From contig NZ_VKAB01000001.1 of the NCBI RefSeq assembly GCF_009769385.1, forward strand, positions 596,959 to 660,958: DNA of 64,000 nucleotides, read 5' to 3'. The notes beneath the pieces are model-generated. The model was given only the letters and a program-made list of their open reading frames with translations. It searched no databases and had not been told where the DNA came from. Source of the DNA: Saccharothrix deserti. GTDB taxonomy: Bacteria; Actinomycetota; Actinomycetes; Mycobacteriales; Pseudonocardiaceae. Positions 46,382-54,678 of this stretch are shown one piece after another. How positions within the stretch are numbered: the stretch's first letter is position 1; each line of letters begins with the position of its first letter. Made by a program: the position numbers and the translations under genes.

Positions 46382-47157
46382 CCACGCCGGTGCTCCAGGC
46401 CCGCGGGCTGGTCAAGCGCTACGGGAAGGTGACCGCGCTGGGCGGTTCCGACCTGGAGTTGCTGCCGGGCGAGATCCTGGCCGTCATCGGCGACAACGGC
46501 GCCGGGAAGTCCACGCTGATCAAGGCGTTGTCGGGCGCGGTCGTGCCGGACGAGGGCGAGATCCTGGTGGACGGCAACCCGGTGTCGTTCTCGACGCCGA
46601 TCGACGCGCGTGACGCCGGTATCGAGACGGTGCACCAGAGCCTGGCCGTCTCGCCGTCGCTGGACATCGCGAGCAACCTGTTCCTCGGCCGCGAGCGCCG
46701 CCGCAAGGGCGTGCTCGGCACGGTGTTCCGGATGCTCGACCGCAACGGCATGCGCGAGGAGGCACGTCGGCAGCTCGACGCGCTGGGGATCATGACGATC
46801 CAGAACCCCGGCCAGGCGGTGGAGACGCTGTCCGGCGGGCAGCGGCAGGCGGTCGCGGTTGCCCGTGCCGCCGCGTTCGGCAGCCGGGTGGTGATCATGG
46901 ACGAGCCGACGGCGGCGTTGGGCGTTCGCGAGTCGCGTGCCGTGCTCGACCTGGTGCTCCAGGTGCGGGAACGGGGTCTGCCGGTGATCCTGATCAGCCA
47001 CAACATGCCGCACGTGTTCGAGGTGGCCGACCGCATCCACATCCAGCGGCTGGGTCGGCGGAAGGCGGTCGTGGACCCGAAGTTCGTCTCGATGTCGGAC
47101 GCCGTCGCGATCATGACCGGCGCGATGGAACCGCCCGAGGAGGCCAAGCTCACCTGA
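46378..47157 (+). CDS. Sugar ABC transporter ATP-binding protein, single-domain
   Basis: A 259-residue ATPase with Walker A GDNGAGKST, signature LSGGQRQAVAVAR, Walker B VVIMDEPTAAL and switch LISHNM. Unlike RbsA-type proteins it has only one nucleotide-binding domain, so two copies must pair. This matches FrcA-type fructose systems. The start overlaps the permease stop. No obvious terminator hairpin follows. Confidence 0.93.
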   Translation: MTTPVLQARGLVKRYGKVTALGGSDLELLPGEILAVIGDNGAGKSTLIKALSGAVVPDEGEILVDGNPVSFSTPIDARDAGIETVHQSLAVSPSLDIASNLFLGRERRRKGVLGTVFRMLDRNGMREEARRQLDALGIMTIQNPGQAVETLSGGQRQAVAVARAAAFGSRVVIMDEPTAALGVRESRAVLDLVLQVRERGLPVILISHNMPHVFEVADRIHIQRLGRRKAVVDPKFVSMSDAVAIMTGAMEPPEEAKLT

Positions 47158-47183
47158 ACGTGCCGCTTGGGTCTCCTGGCCGC

Positions 47184-47204
47184 TTGAGTCTCCCGTAAGG
47201 GGAG
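47184..47204 (+). promoter_or_regulatory. MerR-type promoter/operator-like dyad
   Basis: TTGAGT is followed directly by CTCCC-GTAAG-GGGAG. MerR-family activators bind such dyads placed in the spacer after a -35 box. The -10 is not convincing. It lies just before a frame resembling the tail of a MerR-like protein. Confidence 0.35.
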
Positions 47205-47442
47205 GCGCAAGGGTGGAGGGCATGGACGGCGACGCGTCGCGGCGGTGATGGCACGGATCCCGCACGTCACCGTCGAACGGTTGGCGGAGTCGTTGGAGAC
47301 CGCGAACGATCCCCGCCGGGAGCGGTACCTCCGGCTGCTCGCGGTGGTCAACGGGTGGCGGGCGCCGGACAGCCCGGCGCCCGCGTTCGACTGGTTCCTC
47401 CGGGCTCTCCGTGCCGGTCACGACGCGGCGGGAACCAGGTGA
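47188..47442 (+). pseudogene. Probable truncated regulator, C-terminal remnant
   Basis: An open frame with no good start encodes RVAAVMARIPHVTVERLAES and then RYLRLLAVVNGWRAP and FDWFLRALRAGH, ending at TGA 47442. The last part resembles C-terminal tails I associate with MerR-type regulators, but no helix-turn-helix precedes it. A short start ATG at 47222 reads only eight codons to a stop. The simplest reading is a gene that lost its DNA-binding part; a small independent protein starting at 47248 cannot be excluded. Confidence 0.4.
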
Positions 47443-47539
47443 CGCGCTATGCGGCCAGTGCCTCTTCGATCTTCCGGTTGGTGGCGGTTGGAGATCCAGC
47501 GGTCGCGCCGGGACGCGGCGACCTGGTGCAGGAGTGGGC
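47443..47539. other. 97-base gap, possibly a second gene remnant
   Basis: No gene is seen. The minus strand reads ATNRKIEEALAA before a stop near 47450, which looks like a protein tail without a body. Together with the preceding fragment it suggests a deletion scar. Confidence 0.25.
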
Positions 47540-48298
47540 TCAGTCGCTGATCCGTCGCCGGTAGAGGGCGGTGGCCAGGACGAACGACGCGATCAGCAGC
47601 CCGACCGACCAGGCGAGCGCGATCCAGCCCTGGTCGACGATCGGCGTTCCGGTCAACAAGCCGCGCACGGTCTCGATGACCGGCGTGATCGGTTGGTGCC
47701 TGCTGATGCCCCGGAGGAACGACGGCATGGTGTCCGGCGGCACGAACGCGCTGCTCAAGTACGGCATGAACAGCATGAAGAAGCTCAACGCGCTGGCCGA
47801 CTCGACCGACCTCGCGATCGCGCCGAGACCCGCCGCGAGCCACGACAGCGCCAGCACGTAGAGCAGCAGCAGCCCGGCCGCGGCGACCCCCTCCACCAAC
47901 GAGGCCGACGGGCGGAAGCCCATGGCGATCGCCGCGCCGACGACGATCGTGGTGGACAGGGCGTTGCGGACGACGCTGGCCGTCACGTGGCCCGTCAGCA
48001 CGGCGAAGCTGCGGATCGGCATGGAGCGCAGCCGGTCGATCATGCCGCTGTTCATGTCGTCCGCGACGGACATCGCGGTGGACGCGGCGCCGTAGCCGGT
48101 GCACAGCAGGATGATGCCGGGCACCACGTAGTTGATGTACTCGGTGCCGGTGTCGATCGCGCCGCCGAAGACGTAGACGAACAGGGTCATCATCAGCAGT
48201 GGCAGGACGACGGACATGATCAACGTGTCGACCTTGCGCCTGCCGAGCCGGATGCTGCGGCCGATCATGGTCATCGAGTCGCTGATCGCGTAGCTCAT
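47540..48298 (-). CDS. ABC-2 type exporter permease (DrrB-like)
   Basis: A 252-residue membrane protein with six hydrophobic segments and the ABC-2 pattern (PLLMMTLFVYVFGGAID ... YVVPGIILLCTGYGAAS ... ALSFFMLFMPYLSSAFVPPDTM). These are characteristic of drug-exporter permeases of the daunorubicin-resistance type. It pairs with the ATPase upstream, with which it overlaps by ATGA. The substrate is probably a lipophilic antibiotic or lipid, but it is unknown. Confidence 0.92.
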   Translation of the reverse strand: MSYAISDSMTMIGRSIRLGRRKVDTLIMSVVLPLLMMTLFVYVFGGAIDTGTEYINYVVPGIILLCTGYGAASTAMSVADDMNSGMIDRLRSMPIRSFAVLTGHVTASVVRNALSTTIVVGAAIAMGFRPSASLVEGVAAAGLLLLYVLALSWLAAGLGAIARSVESASALSFFMLFMPYLSSAFVPPDTMPSFLRGISRHQPITPVIETVRGLLTGTPIVDQGWIALAWSVGLLIASFVLATALYRRRISD

Positions 48299-49221
48299 GC
48301 GGGCACTCCTTCACGGGCGGTCAGGGCGAGGAAGACGTCGTCGAGGGTCGGGCGGTGCGAGGAGACCCGGGCGGGGACGACGGCGGCGGCGCGCAGGTCG
48401 TCCAGCACGGAGTGCACGTGCGCGGCGGTGCCGTCGGACGGGACGCTGAGCACGAGCCGTTCACGGTCGGTGAAGCCACCGAGCCGGGTGGCCGCGACGT
48501 CGAGGTCCGCGGCGGAGGCGAACCGGAGGTCCAGGCGCTCGCCGCCGACCCTGGCCTTGAGGTCGTCCGCGGTGCCGTGGGCGGCGACCTTCCCCTTGCC
48601 CAGCACCATGATCCGGTCCGCGAGGCGGTCGGCCTCCTCCAGGTACTGGGTGGTGAGGAAGATCGTGGTACCGGTGCGGACCAGGTCGCGGATGGCGTCC
48701 CACATCGTCGTGCGGCTGGCCGGGTCGAGGCCGGTGGTCGGCTCGTCCAGGAAGATCACCCTCGGTGCCGCGACGAGGCTCATCCCCAGGTCCAGCCTGC
48801 GCCGCATACCGCCGGAGTAGGTCTTGACGCGGCGGTCGGCGGCGTCGACCAGGTCGAACCGCTCCAGCAGTTCGGCGGCGCGGGCTTTGGCCCCGGACCG
48901 GCCGAGGTGCATGAGCCTGCCGACCATGACCAGGTTCTCCCGGCCGGTCTGCTCGTCGTCCACGGCGGCGTACTGGCCGGTCAGGCTGATCACGCCGCGC
49001 ACCTTCGCCGGTTCGCGCACCACGTCGAACCCGGCCACCCGCAGCTCGCCGCCGTCCGGCCGGGTCAGCGTGGAGAGGATGCGGACCACGGTCGTCTTGC
49101 CCGCGCCGTTGGGACCGAGCAACGCGAAGACCGACCCCTCGGCGACCTCCAGGTCCATCCCGTCCAGCACCGCGGTCGAGCCGTACGCCTTGCGCAGGCC
49201 TGTTGCCTCGACGATCACCAC
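48295..49221 (-). CDS. ABC exporter ATP-binding protein (DrrA-like)
   Basis: A 308-residue ATPase with Walker A LLGPNGAGKTT, signature YSGGMRRRLDL, Walker B VIFLDEPTTGLD, and a C-terminal extension (about 225-308) of the DrrA type that contacts the permease. The GTG at 49221 or the adjacent GTG at 49218 is the start; AAAGGGGG lies just upstream. The gene is divergent from a TetR regulator, with a perfect operator palindrome between them, so drug-inducible expression is likely. Confidence 0.93.
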   Translation of the reverse strand: MVIVEATGLRKAYGSTAVLDGMDLEVAEGSVFALLGPNGAGKTTVVRILSTLTRPDGGELRVAGFDVVREPAKVRGVISLTGQYAAVDDEQTGRENLVMVGRLMHLGRSGAKARAAELLERFDLVDAADRRVKTYSGGMRRRLDLGMSLVAAPRVIFLDEPTTGLDPASRTTMWDAIRDLVRTGTTIFLTTQYLEEADRLADRIMVLGKGKVAAHGTADDLKARVGGERLDLRFASAADLDVAATRLGGFTDRERLVLSVPSDGTAAHVHSVLDDLRAAAVVPARVSSHRPTLDDVFLALTAREGVPA

Positions 49222-49242
49222 TGCCCCCTTTTGTTTACCAAC

Positions 49243-49260
49243 GTACGCTAATTAGCGTAC
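49243..49260. promoter_or_regulatory. Perfect 18-bp TetR-type operator
   Basis: GTACGCTAATTAGCGTAC is an exact palindrome placed between the divergent DrrA-like and TetR genes. An AT-rich centre and this length are typical for TetR-family operators. It probably lets the regulator control both genes. Confidence 0.8.
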
Positions 49261-49321
49261 CTGACACGCAGTTTTCGGCGGAAGCCCTAGACTGGACGGG
49301 GTTGGTGACGAGAGGGTGAGG

Positions 49322-50068
49322 ATGTCCGACGAGAACGGCCTACCGGCCGAAATCGCCCTGCTCTGGGGCCTGCGCGAGATGCCGCGACGTGGCCGCAAAC
49401 CGTCCTTGACGATCACCGACATCACCCGGGCGGCGATCGAGGTCGCCGACGCCGAGGGGCTCGGGGCGGTGTCGATGGCGCGGGTGGCGAAGCAGCTCGG
49501 CAACTCGACGATGGCGCTCTACCGGCACGTGAAGAGCAAGGACGAACTGTTCCAGCTGATGTCCGACGCGGCGGTGGAGGTACCACCGGAGATACCGCCG
49601 GACAGCGGCTGGCGGGCCGGGCTCACGTTGTGGACGCACAGCGTGCGTCGCGTGCTGTCGCGGCACCCGTGGATGGCGCAGATCCCGATGCACGGGCCGC
49701 CGTCCGGGCCGGGCAACCTGGCGTGGCTCGACTGCGCGTTGGGCACGCTCGCCGACACGCCGCTGCAGGAGGCCGAGAAGATCGGCATCGTGATGGGCCT
49801 GAACACGTTCGTGCAAGGCAACCTGCGGATGAGCGTGCAGCTGATGGCGGGCTTTCGGGAGAACCCGGAGGCGTTCGGGCGGTCGTACTCGCGGGCGTTG
49901 AAGCAGCTGGTCGACCCCCGCCTGATGCCCGCGCTGGGCCGGGTGGTGGCGGCGGGCGTGTTCGACTACGACAGCCTGTACGAGGAGAGCGACGTGGAGG
50001 CCGACTTCGCGTTGACCCTGAACTTCTACCTGGACGGCGTGGCCGCCTACCTGGCCCGCCGGAGCTGA
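49322..50068 (+). CDS. TetR-family transcriptional regulator
   Basis: A 248-residue repressor. The N-terminal helix-turn-helix is ITRAAIEVADAEGLGAVSMARVAKQLGNSTMALYRHVKSKDEL (split across residues about 31-74). It is followed by the all-helical ligand-binding C-terminal domain of the TetR_C class (GWRAGLTLWTHSVRRVLSRHPW). ATG 49322 follows a purine-rich site. A drug-type ligand would release it from the 49243-49260 palindrome and switch on the exporter. Confidence 0.93.
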   Translation: MSDENGLPAEIALLWGLREMPRRGRKPSLTITDITRAAIEVADAEGLGAVSMARVAKQLGNSTMALYRHVKSKDELFQLMSDAAVEVPPEIPPDSGWRAGLTLWTHSVRRVLSRHPWMAQIPMHGPPSGPGNLAWLDCALGTLADTPLQEAEKIGIVMGLNTFVQGNLRMSVQLMAGFRENPEAFGRSYSRALKQLVDPRLMPALGRVVAAGVFDYDSLYEESDVEADFALTLNFYLDGVAAYLARRS

Positions 50069-50092
50069 TCAGCCGGTCAGCCGGTCAGGCGG

Positions 50093-52240
50093 TCACGTCG
50101 GGAACTCGCCGGCCGGTACCGGACTGCCGAAGAGAGCACCCGTGCCGGCGACCGCACCCGCCGCGCGCCACCACTCGGCCTGCTCCTCCGACGCCAACCC
50201 GTCCACCAGCACCTGGGCACCGGCCCGCCGCACCAACGGCACCAGGCCCGCCAGGAACTCCGCCTCGCCGCGCGCCTGCCGCTCGACCAACCGCCGCGCC
50301 ACCCGCACCGACCTGATCGGCAGCTCCGACGCGACGGCCAGGTCGTCCGGCCCCAGGCCGAAGTCGTCCAACGACGTCCCGACGCCCAGCTCGGCCAACA
50401 CGGTCAGGTTGTCCACCGCGTCGGACTCCGCCAGCACGCCCACCGGCATCCCGATCGTCAACCGCGACGCCGCCAACCCCGTGTCGCCCAACACCCGCCG
50501 CACCCGGCGGACCAGATCGCCGTCGCACGACTGGTGCCTGGTCAGGCCGATGTGCAACGGCGCGGTGAAGCCGGCGCTCTGGCCCCACCACCCCACCTGA
50601 CCGCACGCCGTCGCCAACTGCCACTCGCCCAACGACAGGATCAAGCCGGTCCGCTCCGCCAACGCCGTGCACGTCCCGTGGTCCAGCGCGTCCTCACCGC
50701 GGTCCCAGTGCAGCACCGCCGCCACACCCACCAGCGCACGCCCGGCCAGCTCCACCACCGGCCGGTAGCGCACGCCGATCTCGCCCTGCTCCCACGCCCC
50801 TGGCATCGCGACGGCGAGCGCGTCCACCCGCCGCTCGGCCGCGTCCTGCTCCGGGTGGAACAGCTCCCACTGCCCGCGACGACCCGACTTCGCCCGCCGC
50901 AACGCCTGTTCCGCCGCGCGCATCACGTTCGCCGGGTCCCAGTCCGCCGGCGGGCGGCGCACCACACCCACGCTGACCAGCGGGGCCAGCCCGTGATCGT
51001 CGAGGTACACCGGCTCCGACAGCTCCCGGTTGATCTCGGCGACGGTGGTGCCGACGTCCGGCGTGGTGGCCGTGTTCTCGACCAGGATCGCGAACTCGTC
51101 GCCGTCGAACCGGGCGATCATCGCCTTCTCGCGCGCCATCACGGCCTTCAACCGCTGCGCCACGTGCACCAGCAGCCGTTGCCCGGTCCGCCGGCCGAGG
51201 CTGTTGCACACCATGCCGAACGCGTCGATGTCGAGGTGGAACAGCGTCACGCCGCGCACCGGGTCCGCCCGCCGCAACGCGCTCTCCAGGTACGTGGTGA
51301 AGTACTGCCGGTTCGGCAACCCGGTCGACACGTCGTGCAGCGCCTGCCGGTTCAGCTCGGACTGCAGCAGCATCAGCTCGGTGCCGTCCTCGATCACGGC
51401 GACGAAGTGACTCGGCTGGTCGTCCGCACCGCGCATCAACGACACCGTCAACGAGATCCGCGCGACGTCGCCGTCCTTGCGCAGCAACCGCTGCGGTTGC
51501 CGGACGCGTTCCTGCCTGCCGTCGACCAACGCCCGCAGCGCCTCGCCGAGCACCTTGACGGAGTCCGGGTGCACGAGGTCGAACAGGGAGAAGCCGGTCA
51601 GCTCCTCGGTGGTGTAGCCGAGGATGTCCCCTATCGCCGCGTTGGCCCTCGTCAGCCGCCCGGCCAGGTCGACCACCAGGATCCCGCTGGCGGACGACGT
51701 CGCGACCTCCTCGAACCGCGCCTCGCTCTCCTTCAGGTTCCACTGCGCGTCGCGGACCGCCTTGAGCAGCGACAGCTGCATGGACTCCTGCTGCTCGAAC
51801 ACCGCACGCCTGCTCGCCGCCAGGAACCCGGACGACAACGAGCCGAGCACGGTCATGATCGGCTGGGCGTAGCGGTCGACGGGCTGGAACTCCGGCAGCG
51901 CGAGCAGTCCCTTCCCGAGCACGTCGAGGGTGACGCGCAAGCCGTCCTCCACGACGTACCCGAGCCCGACGAGGCGTTGGCCGATCTGCTCGGCCGGCCG
52001 ACCCGGAGGCGACCCGGGAGAAGTCTCGGGAGACGACCCGTCGGACGGCACAGCGGACGCCGCGGCGTGCACCGCCGAGCACAACTCGTCCAGGCGTTCG
52101 CGCATTTCGCGGTCGAGGTCGTCCCTGCTCAGCGGGACGACTACGACTCCGCTGAGCAGGTACGACCACTTTCGAGCGAGGAGATCACGGCCACGTTCAG
52201 GTGATGACGTGGCCTCTGGTCTACGACTTGGGATCGGCAT
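50093..52240 (-). CDS. PAS-GGDEF-degenerate EAL signalling protein
   Basis: A 715-residue soluble protein. The N-terminal 170 residues are of unknown fold, with a Ser/Pro linker at 65-85. A PAS domain covers about 170-290 (RFEEVATSSASGILVVDLAGRL), GGDEF about 295-460, and an EAL-like domain about 485-705. The active site reads DGDEF (379-383), plausible for diguanylate cyclase activity, but the inhibitory RxxD site is missing. The EAL position reads VAA (506-508) and the DDFGTG loop reads DDFGLG, so phosphodiesterase activity is unlikely. Probably a cyclic-di-GMP synthase or receptor tuned by PAS. Start ATG 52240. Confidence 0.9.
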   Translation of the reverse strand: MPIPSRRPEATSSPERGRDLLARKWSYLLSGVVVVPLSRDDLDREMRERLDELCSAVHAAASAVPSDGSSPETSPGSPPGRPAEQIGQRLVGLGYVVEDGLRVTLDVLGKGLLALPEFQPVDRYAQPIMTVLGSLSSGFLAASRRAVFEQQESMQLSLLKAVRDAQWNLKESEARFEEVATSSASGILVVDLAGRLTRANAAIGDILGYTTEELTGFSLFDLVHPDSVKVLGEALRALVDGRQERVRQPQRLLRKDGDVARISLTVSLMRGADDQPSHFVAVIEDGTELMLLQSELNRQALHDVSTGLPNRQYFTTYLESALRRADPVRGVTLFHLDIDAFGMVCNSLGRRTGQRLLVHVAQRLKAVMAREKAMIARFDGDEFAILVENTATTPDVGTTVAEINRELSEPVYLDDHGLAPLVSVGVVRRPPADWDPANVMRAAEQALRRAKSGRRGQWELFHPEQDAAERRVDALAVAMPGAWEQGEIGVRYRPVVELAGRALVGVAAVLHWDRGEDALDHGTCTALAERTGLILSLGEWQLATACGQVGWWGQSAGFTAPLHIGLTRHQSCDGDLVRRVRRVLGDTGLAASRLTIGMPVGVLAESDAVDNLTVLAELGVGTSLDDFGLGPDDLAVASELPIRSVRVARRLVERQARGEAEFLAGLVPLVRRAGAQVLVDGLASEEQAEWWRAAGAVAGTGALFGSPVPAGEFPT

Positions 52241-52356
52241 TCCCGTTGCCCTGCTGTGATATAGGGGATTCGCGGCAGTTTACCCACCCCCCACTGGTCC
52301 AGGTTCGACCGGAAGTGTGAACCAGAAACACTCGCAGTGACCTTCCGTCAGGCAAT

Positions 52357-53172
52357 TCAGAGCTTTCGGCCGACACCCGCGTAGACCAGCATGTTCATGT
52401 CGGGCTGGGAGGCGATGTCGCCGGGTCCGCCCGGTCGCCATTCGCCACAGCCGACCAGGCCGGGCTCGACCAGTTCGAATCCGTCGAACAACTCCGTCAC
52501 CTCGGCGTGGGTGCGCAGGTTCACCTGATCGGGGCTGTTGCTCCGCTTGATCAGGTCGGTCGCGTCGGTCAGGCTCTCGCTCTGGTTGTCCGCGGTCGCG
52601 TGGGTGATCGCCAGGTAGCTGCCGGGTGCCAGCGCGTCGCGGTACCGGGCGACCAGGCCGCGCGGGTCGGCCGAGTCCGGCACCCAGTGCAGCATCAGCA
52701 GCATGAGCAACCCGATCGGCTGATCGAAGTCCAGCAGTCGACGCGCCTCGGCGCCGCCCAGGATGGTCTCGGGCTCCCGCATGTCGGCCTGCACGACGGC
52801 CGCGCGGTCGTTCCCCACCAGCATCAACTCGCTGTGCGCCACGGCGACCGGGTCGCGGTCGACGTAGAGCACGCGGCACTCCGGCGCCTCCGCCTGGGCG
52901 ACCTCGTGCACGTTGCCGACGGTCGGGATGCCGGAGCCGATGTCGAGGAACTGCCGCACGCCCTGGTCCACCATGAACCGCACGACGCGGCCGAGGAACG
53001 CCCGGTTGACGCGGGCCGAGTTGCGCAGGCCGGGCATGGCGGCCTCGATCTGCTCGCCGAGCGCGCGGTCGACCGCGAAGTTGTGGGCGCCGCCGAGCAT
53101 GTAGTCGTACGTCCGGGCCACACTCGGCACGGAAATGTCCACGCCGGATGGAATCCATTCGCTTTGCGTCAT
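52357..53172 (-). CDS. DUF574-family SAM-dependent methyltransferase
   Basis: A 271-residue protein of the actinobacterial Methyltransf_19 (DUF574) family. It has the characteristic VPSVARTYDYMLGGAHNFAVDR start, the SAM-binding FLDIGSGIPTVGNVHEVAQ, the acidic VLYVDRDPVAVAHS and the RPGGPGDIASQP-like end. The family is abundant in streptomycetes and relatives, and the substrates are unknown. ATG 53172 is used; a GTG at 53184 is also possible but too close to its ribosome site. It is divergent from the P450 gene. Confidence 0.9.
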   Translation of the reverse strand: MTQSEWIPSGVDISVPSVARTYDYMLGGAHNFAVDRALGEQIEAAMPGLRNSARVNRAFLGRVVRFMVDQGVRQFLDIGSGIPTVGNVHEVAQAEAPECRVLYVDRDPVAVAHSELMLVGNDRAAVVQADMREPETILGGAEARRLLDFDQPIGLLMLLMLHWVPDSADPRGLVARYRDALAPGSYLAITHATADNQSESLTDATDLIKRSNSPDQVNLRTHAEVTELFDGFELVEPGLVGCGEWRPGGPGDIASQPDMNMLVYAGVGRKL

Positions 53173-53264
53173 ACCTGTGGACACCTCTTCACGTCGCGGG
53201 GCGACGAGAGTACCGGGTGGGCGGAACCAACGTCTGTTGAGCCATCAGTGTGACACCAACCCAC

Positions 53265-53297
53265 CCGAACGGGCACTGTCACCCTCCACCGAACGGG
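53265..53297. promoter_or_regulatory. Direct repeat CCGAACGGG upstream of P450
   Basis: CCGAACGGG occurs at 53265-53273 and 53289-53297, 24 bases apart, in the methyltransferase/P450 divergent gap. The spacing is a little over two helical turns, so a dimeric regulator could bind. No regulator is encoded nearby. Confidence 0.35.
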
Positions 53298-53340
53298 TCC
53301 TATTGTGAGCCGTCCCTTTCGGCAGCCGACAGGAGTGGAC

Positions 53341-54657
53341 ATGGGTGTCCCGGTGGCGCCTGGACGCCTGCCATTCCTCGGGCACACCGTGGAGATGGTG
53401 CGCCGGCGGCACGAGTTCACCTCATCACTGCGGGATCACGGTGATGTGGTGAGGGTCGACCTGGGCCCGTTGTCGACCTTTTTTGTGACCACTCCTCAAC
53501 TTGTGCACCAAGTCCTGGTCACGGACGGCGCGCGTTTCCGCAAAGGTGCGATGTTCGACAAGTTCCGACCGTATCTGGGCAATGGGTTGGTGCTCTCCGA
53601 CGGCCCGTTCCACCTGCGGCAGCGCCGGATGATCCAGCCCGCGTTCCACCGCGACCGCATCGCCCGCTACGCCGAGGTCATGGTGCGCGCCGCCACCGCG
53701 CTGACCTCGTCGTGGACGCCCGGCGAGGTGCGGGTGGTCGAGGACGACATGCAGGGCCTGGCGGTCACGATCGTCGGCGAGGCGTTGTTCTCCACCGAAC
53801 TCGGGCAGCGGGTGATCGACGAGGTGCGGCGGTCCGTCTTCGTCGTGATCAAGCAGGGCATGGTGCGCGCGTTATCCCCTTCGTTCGTGGAGAAGCTGCC
53901 GCTGCCCGGCAACCGCGAGTTCGACCGGGCCGTCGCGCGGATGCACGCGCTCGTGCTGGAGGTCATCGCGAGCAGGCGTGCCGACGGCGGGCGCGACCAC
54001 GGCGACCTGCTGTCGATGCTGCTGCTGGCGCAGGACGAGTCCGGCGACGGGATGACCGACCAGCAGACCTACGACGAGGTGCTGACCCTGCTCACCGCGG
54101 GCATCGAGACCACGGCGCTGGCGCTGGCCTGGTCGTTCCACGAGGTCTCCCGGCACCCGGAGGTCGAGGACCGGCTGGTCGCCGAGATCGACGAGGTGGT
54201 GGGCGACCGCCCGGTCACCTTCGCCGACGTGCCGCGGCTGACGTACACCGCGGCCGTGGTCAACGAGGTGCTGCGGATGTACCCGCTGTGGATCCTCATG
54301 CGCCGGGCCACCGCGCCGGTCGACCTCGGCGGGGTCGAGTTACCCGTGGGCGCCGAGGTCATCGTGAGTCCGCACGCCCTGCACCACGACCCGGCGTCCT
54401 TCCCCGAGCCGCACCGGTTCGACCCCGACCGGTGGCTCTCCGCCTCCGCCGAGGTGCCGCGCGGCGCCTTCATCCCGTTCGCGGCGGGCGCGCGCCAGTG
54501 CGTTGGCAACGTGTTCGCCCAGACCGAGATCGTGATCGCCCTCGCCACCGTGCTCTCCAAGTGGCGGCTCGTCCCGGTGCCCGGCAAGCCCGTGCGCACC
54601 AAGTTCACATCCACCGCCTATCCCAGCGGTCTGCTGATGACGGCGGTCCCCCGTTGA
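53341..54657 (+). CDS. Cytochrome P450
   Basis: A 438-residue soluble P450 monooxygenase. I-helix oxygen motif AGIETT (253-258), ExxR in NEVLRMYPLWILMRR, and heme loop FAAGARQCVGNVFA with the iron-ligand Cys387. The N-terminus (APGRLPFLGHTVEMVRRRHEF) resembles terpene/fatty-acid oxidising P450s such as pentalenene oxygenase, but the substrate is unknown. ATG 53341 has AGGAG eight bases upstream and is preferred over the GTG at 53305. A secreted hydrolase gene follows after 21 bases, so they may form one operon. No ferredoxin gene is adjacent. Confidence 0.92.
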   Translation: MGVPVAPGRLPFLGHTVEMVRRRHEFTSSLRDHGDVVRVDLGPLSTFFVTTPQLVHQVLVTDGARFRKGAMFDKFRPYLGNGLVLSDGPFHLRQRRMIQPAFHRDRIARYAEVMVRAATALTSSWTPGEVRVVEDDMQGLAVTIVGEALFSTELGQRVIDEVRRSVFVVIKQGMVRALSPSFVEKLPLPGNREFDRAVARMHALVLEVIASRRADGGRDHGDLLSMLLLAQDESGDGMTDQQTYDEVLTLLTAGIETTALALAWSFHEVSRHPEVEDRLVAEIDEVVGDRPVTFADVPRLTYTAAVVNEVLRMYPLWILMRRATAPVDLGGVELPVGAEVIVSPHALHHDPASFPEPHRFDPDRWLSASAEVPRGAFIPFAAGARQCVGNVFAQTEIVIALATVLSKWRLVPVPGKPVRTKFTSTAYPSGLLMTAVPR

Positions 54658-54678
54658 CATCGTGGAGGTTGTTCAGTC

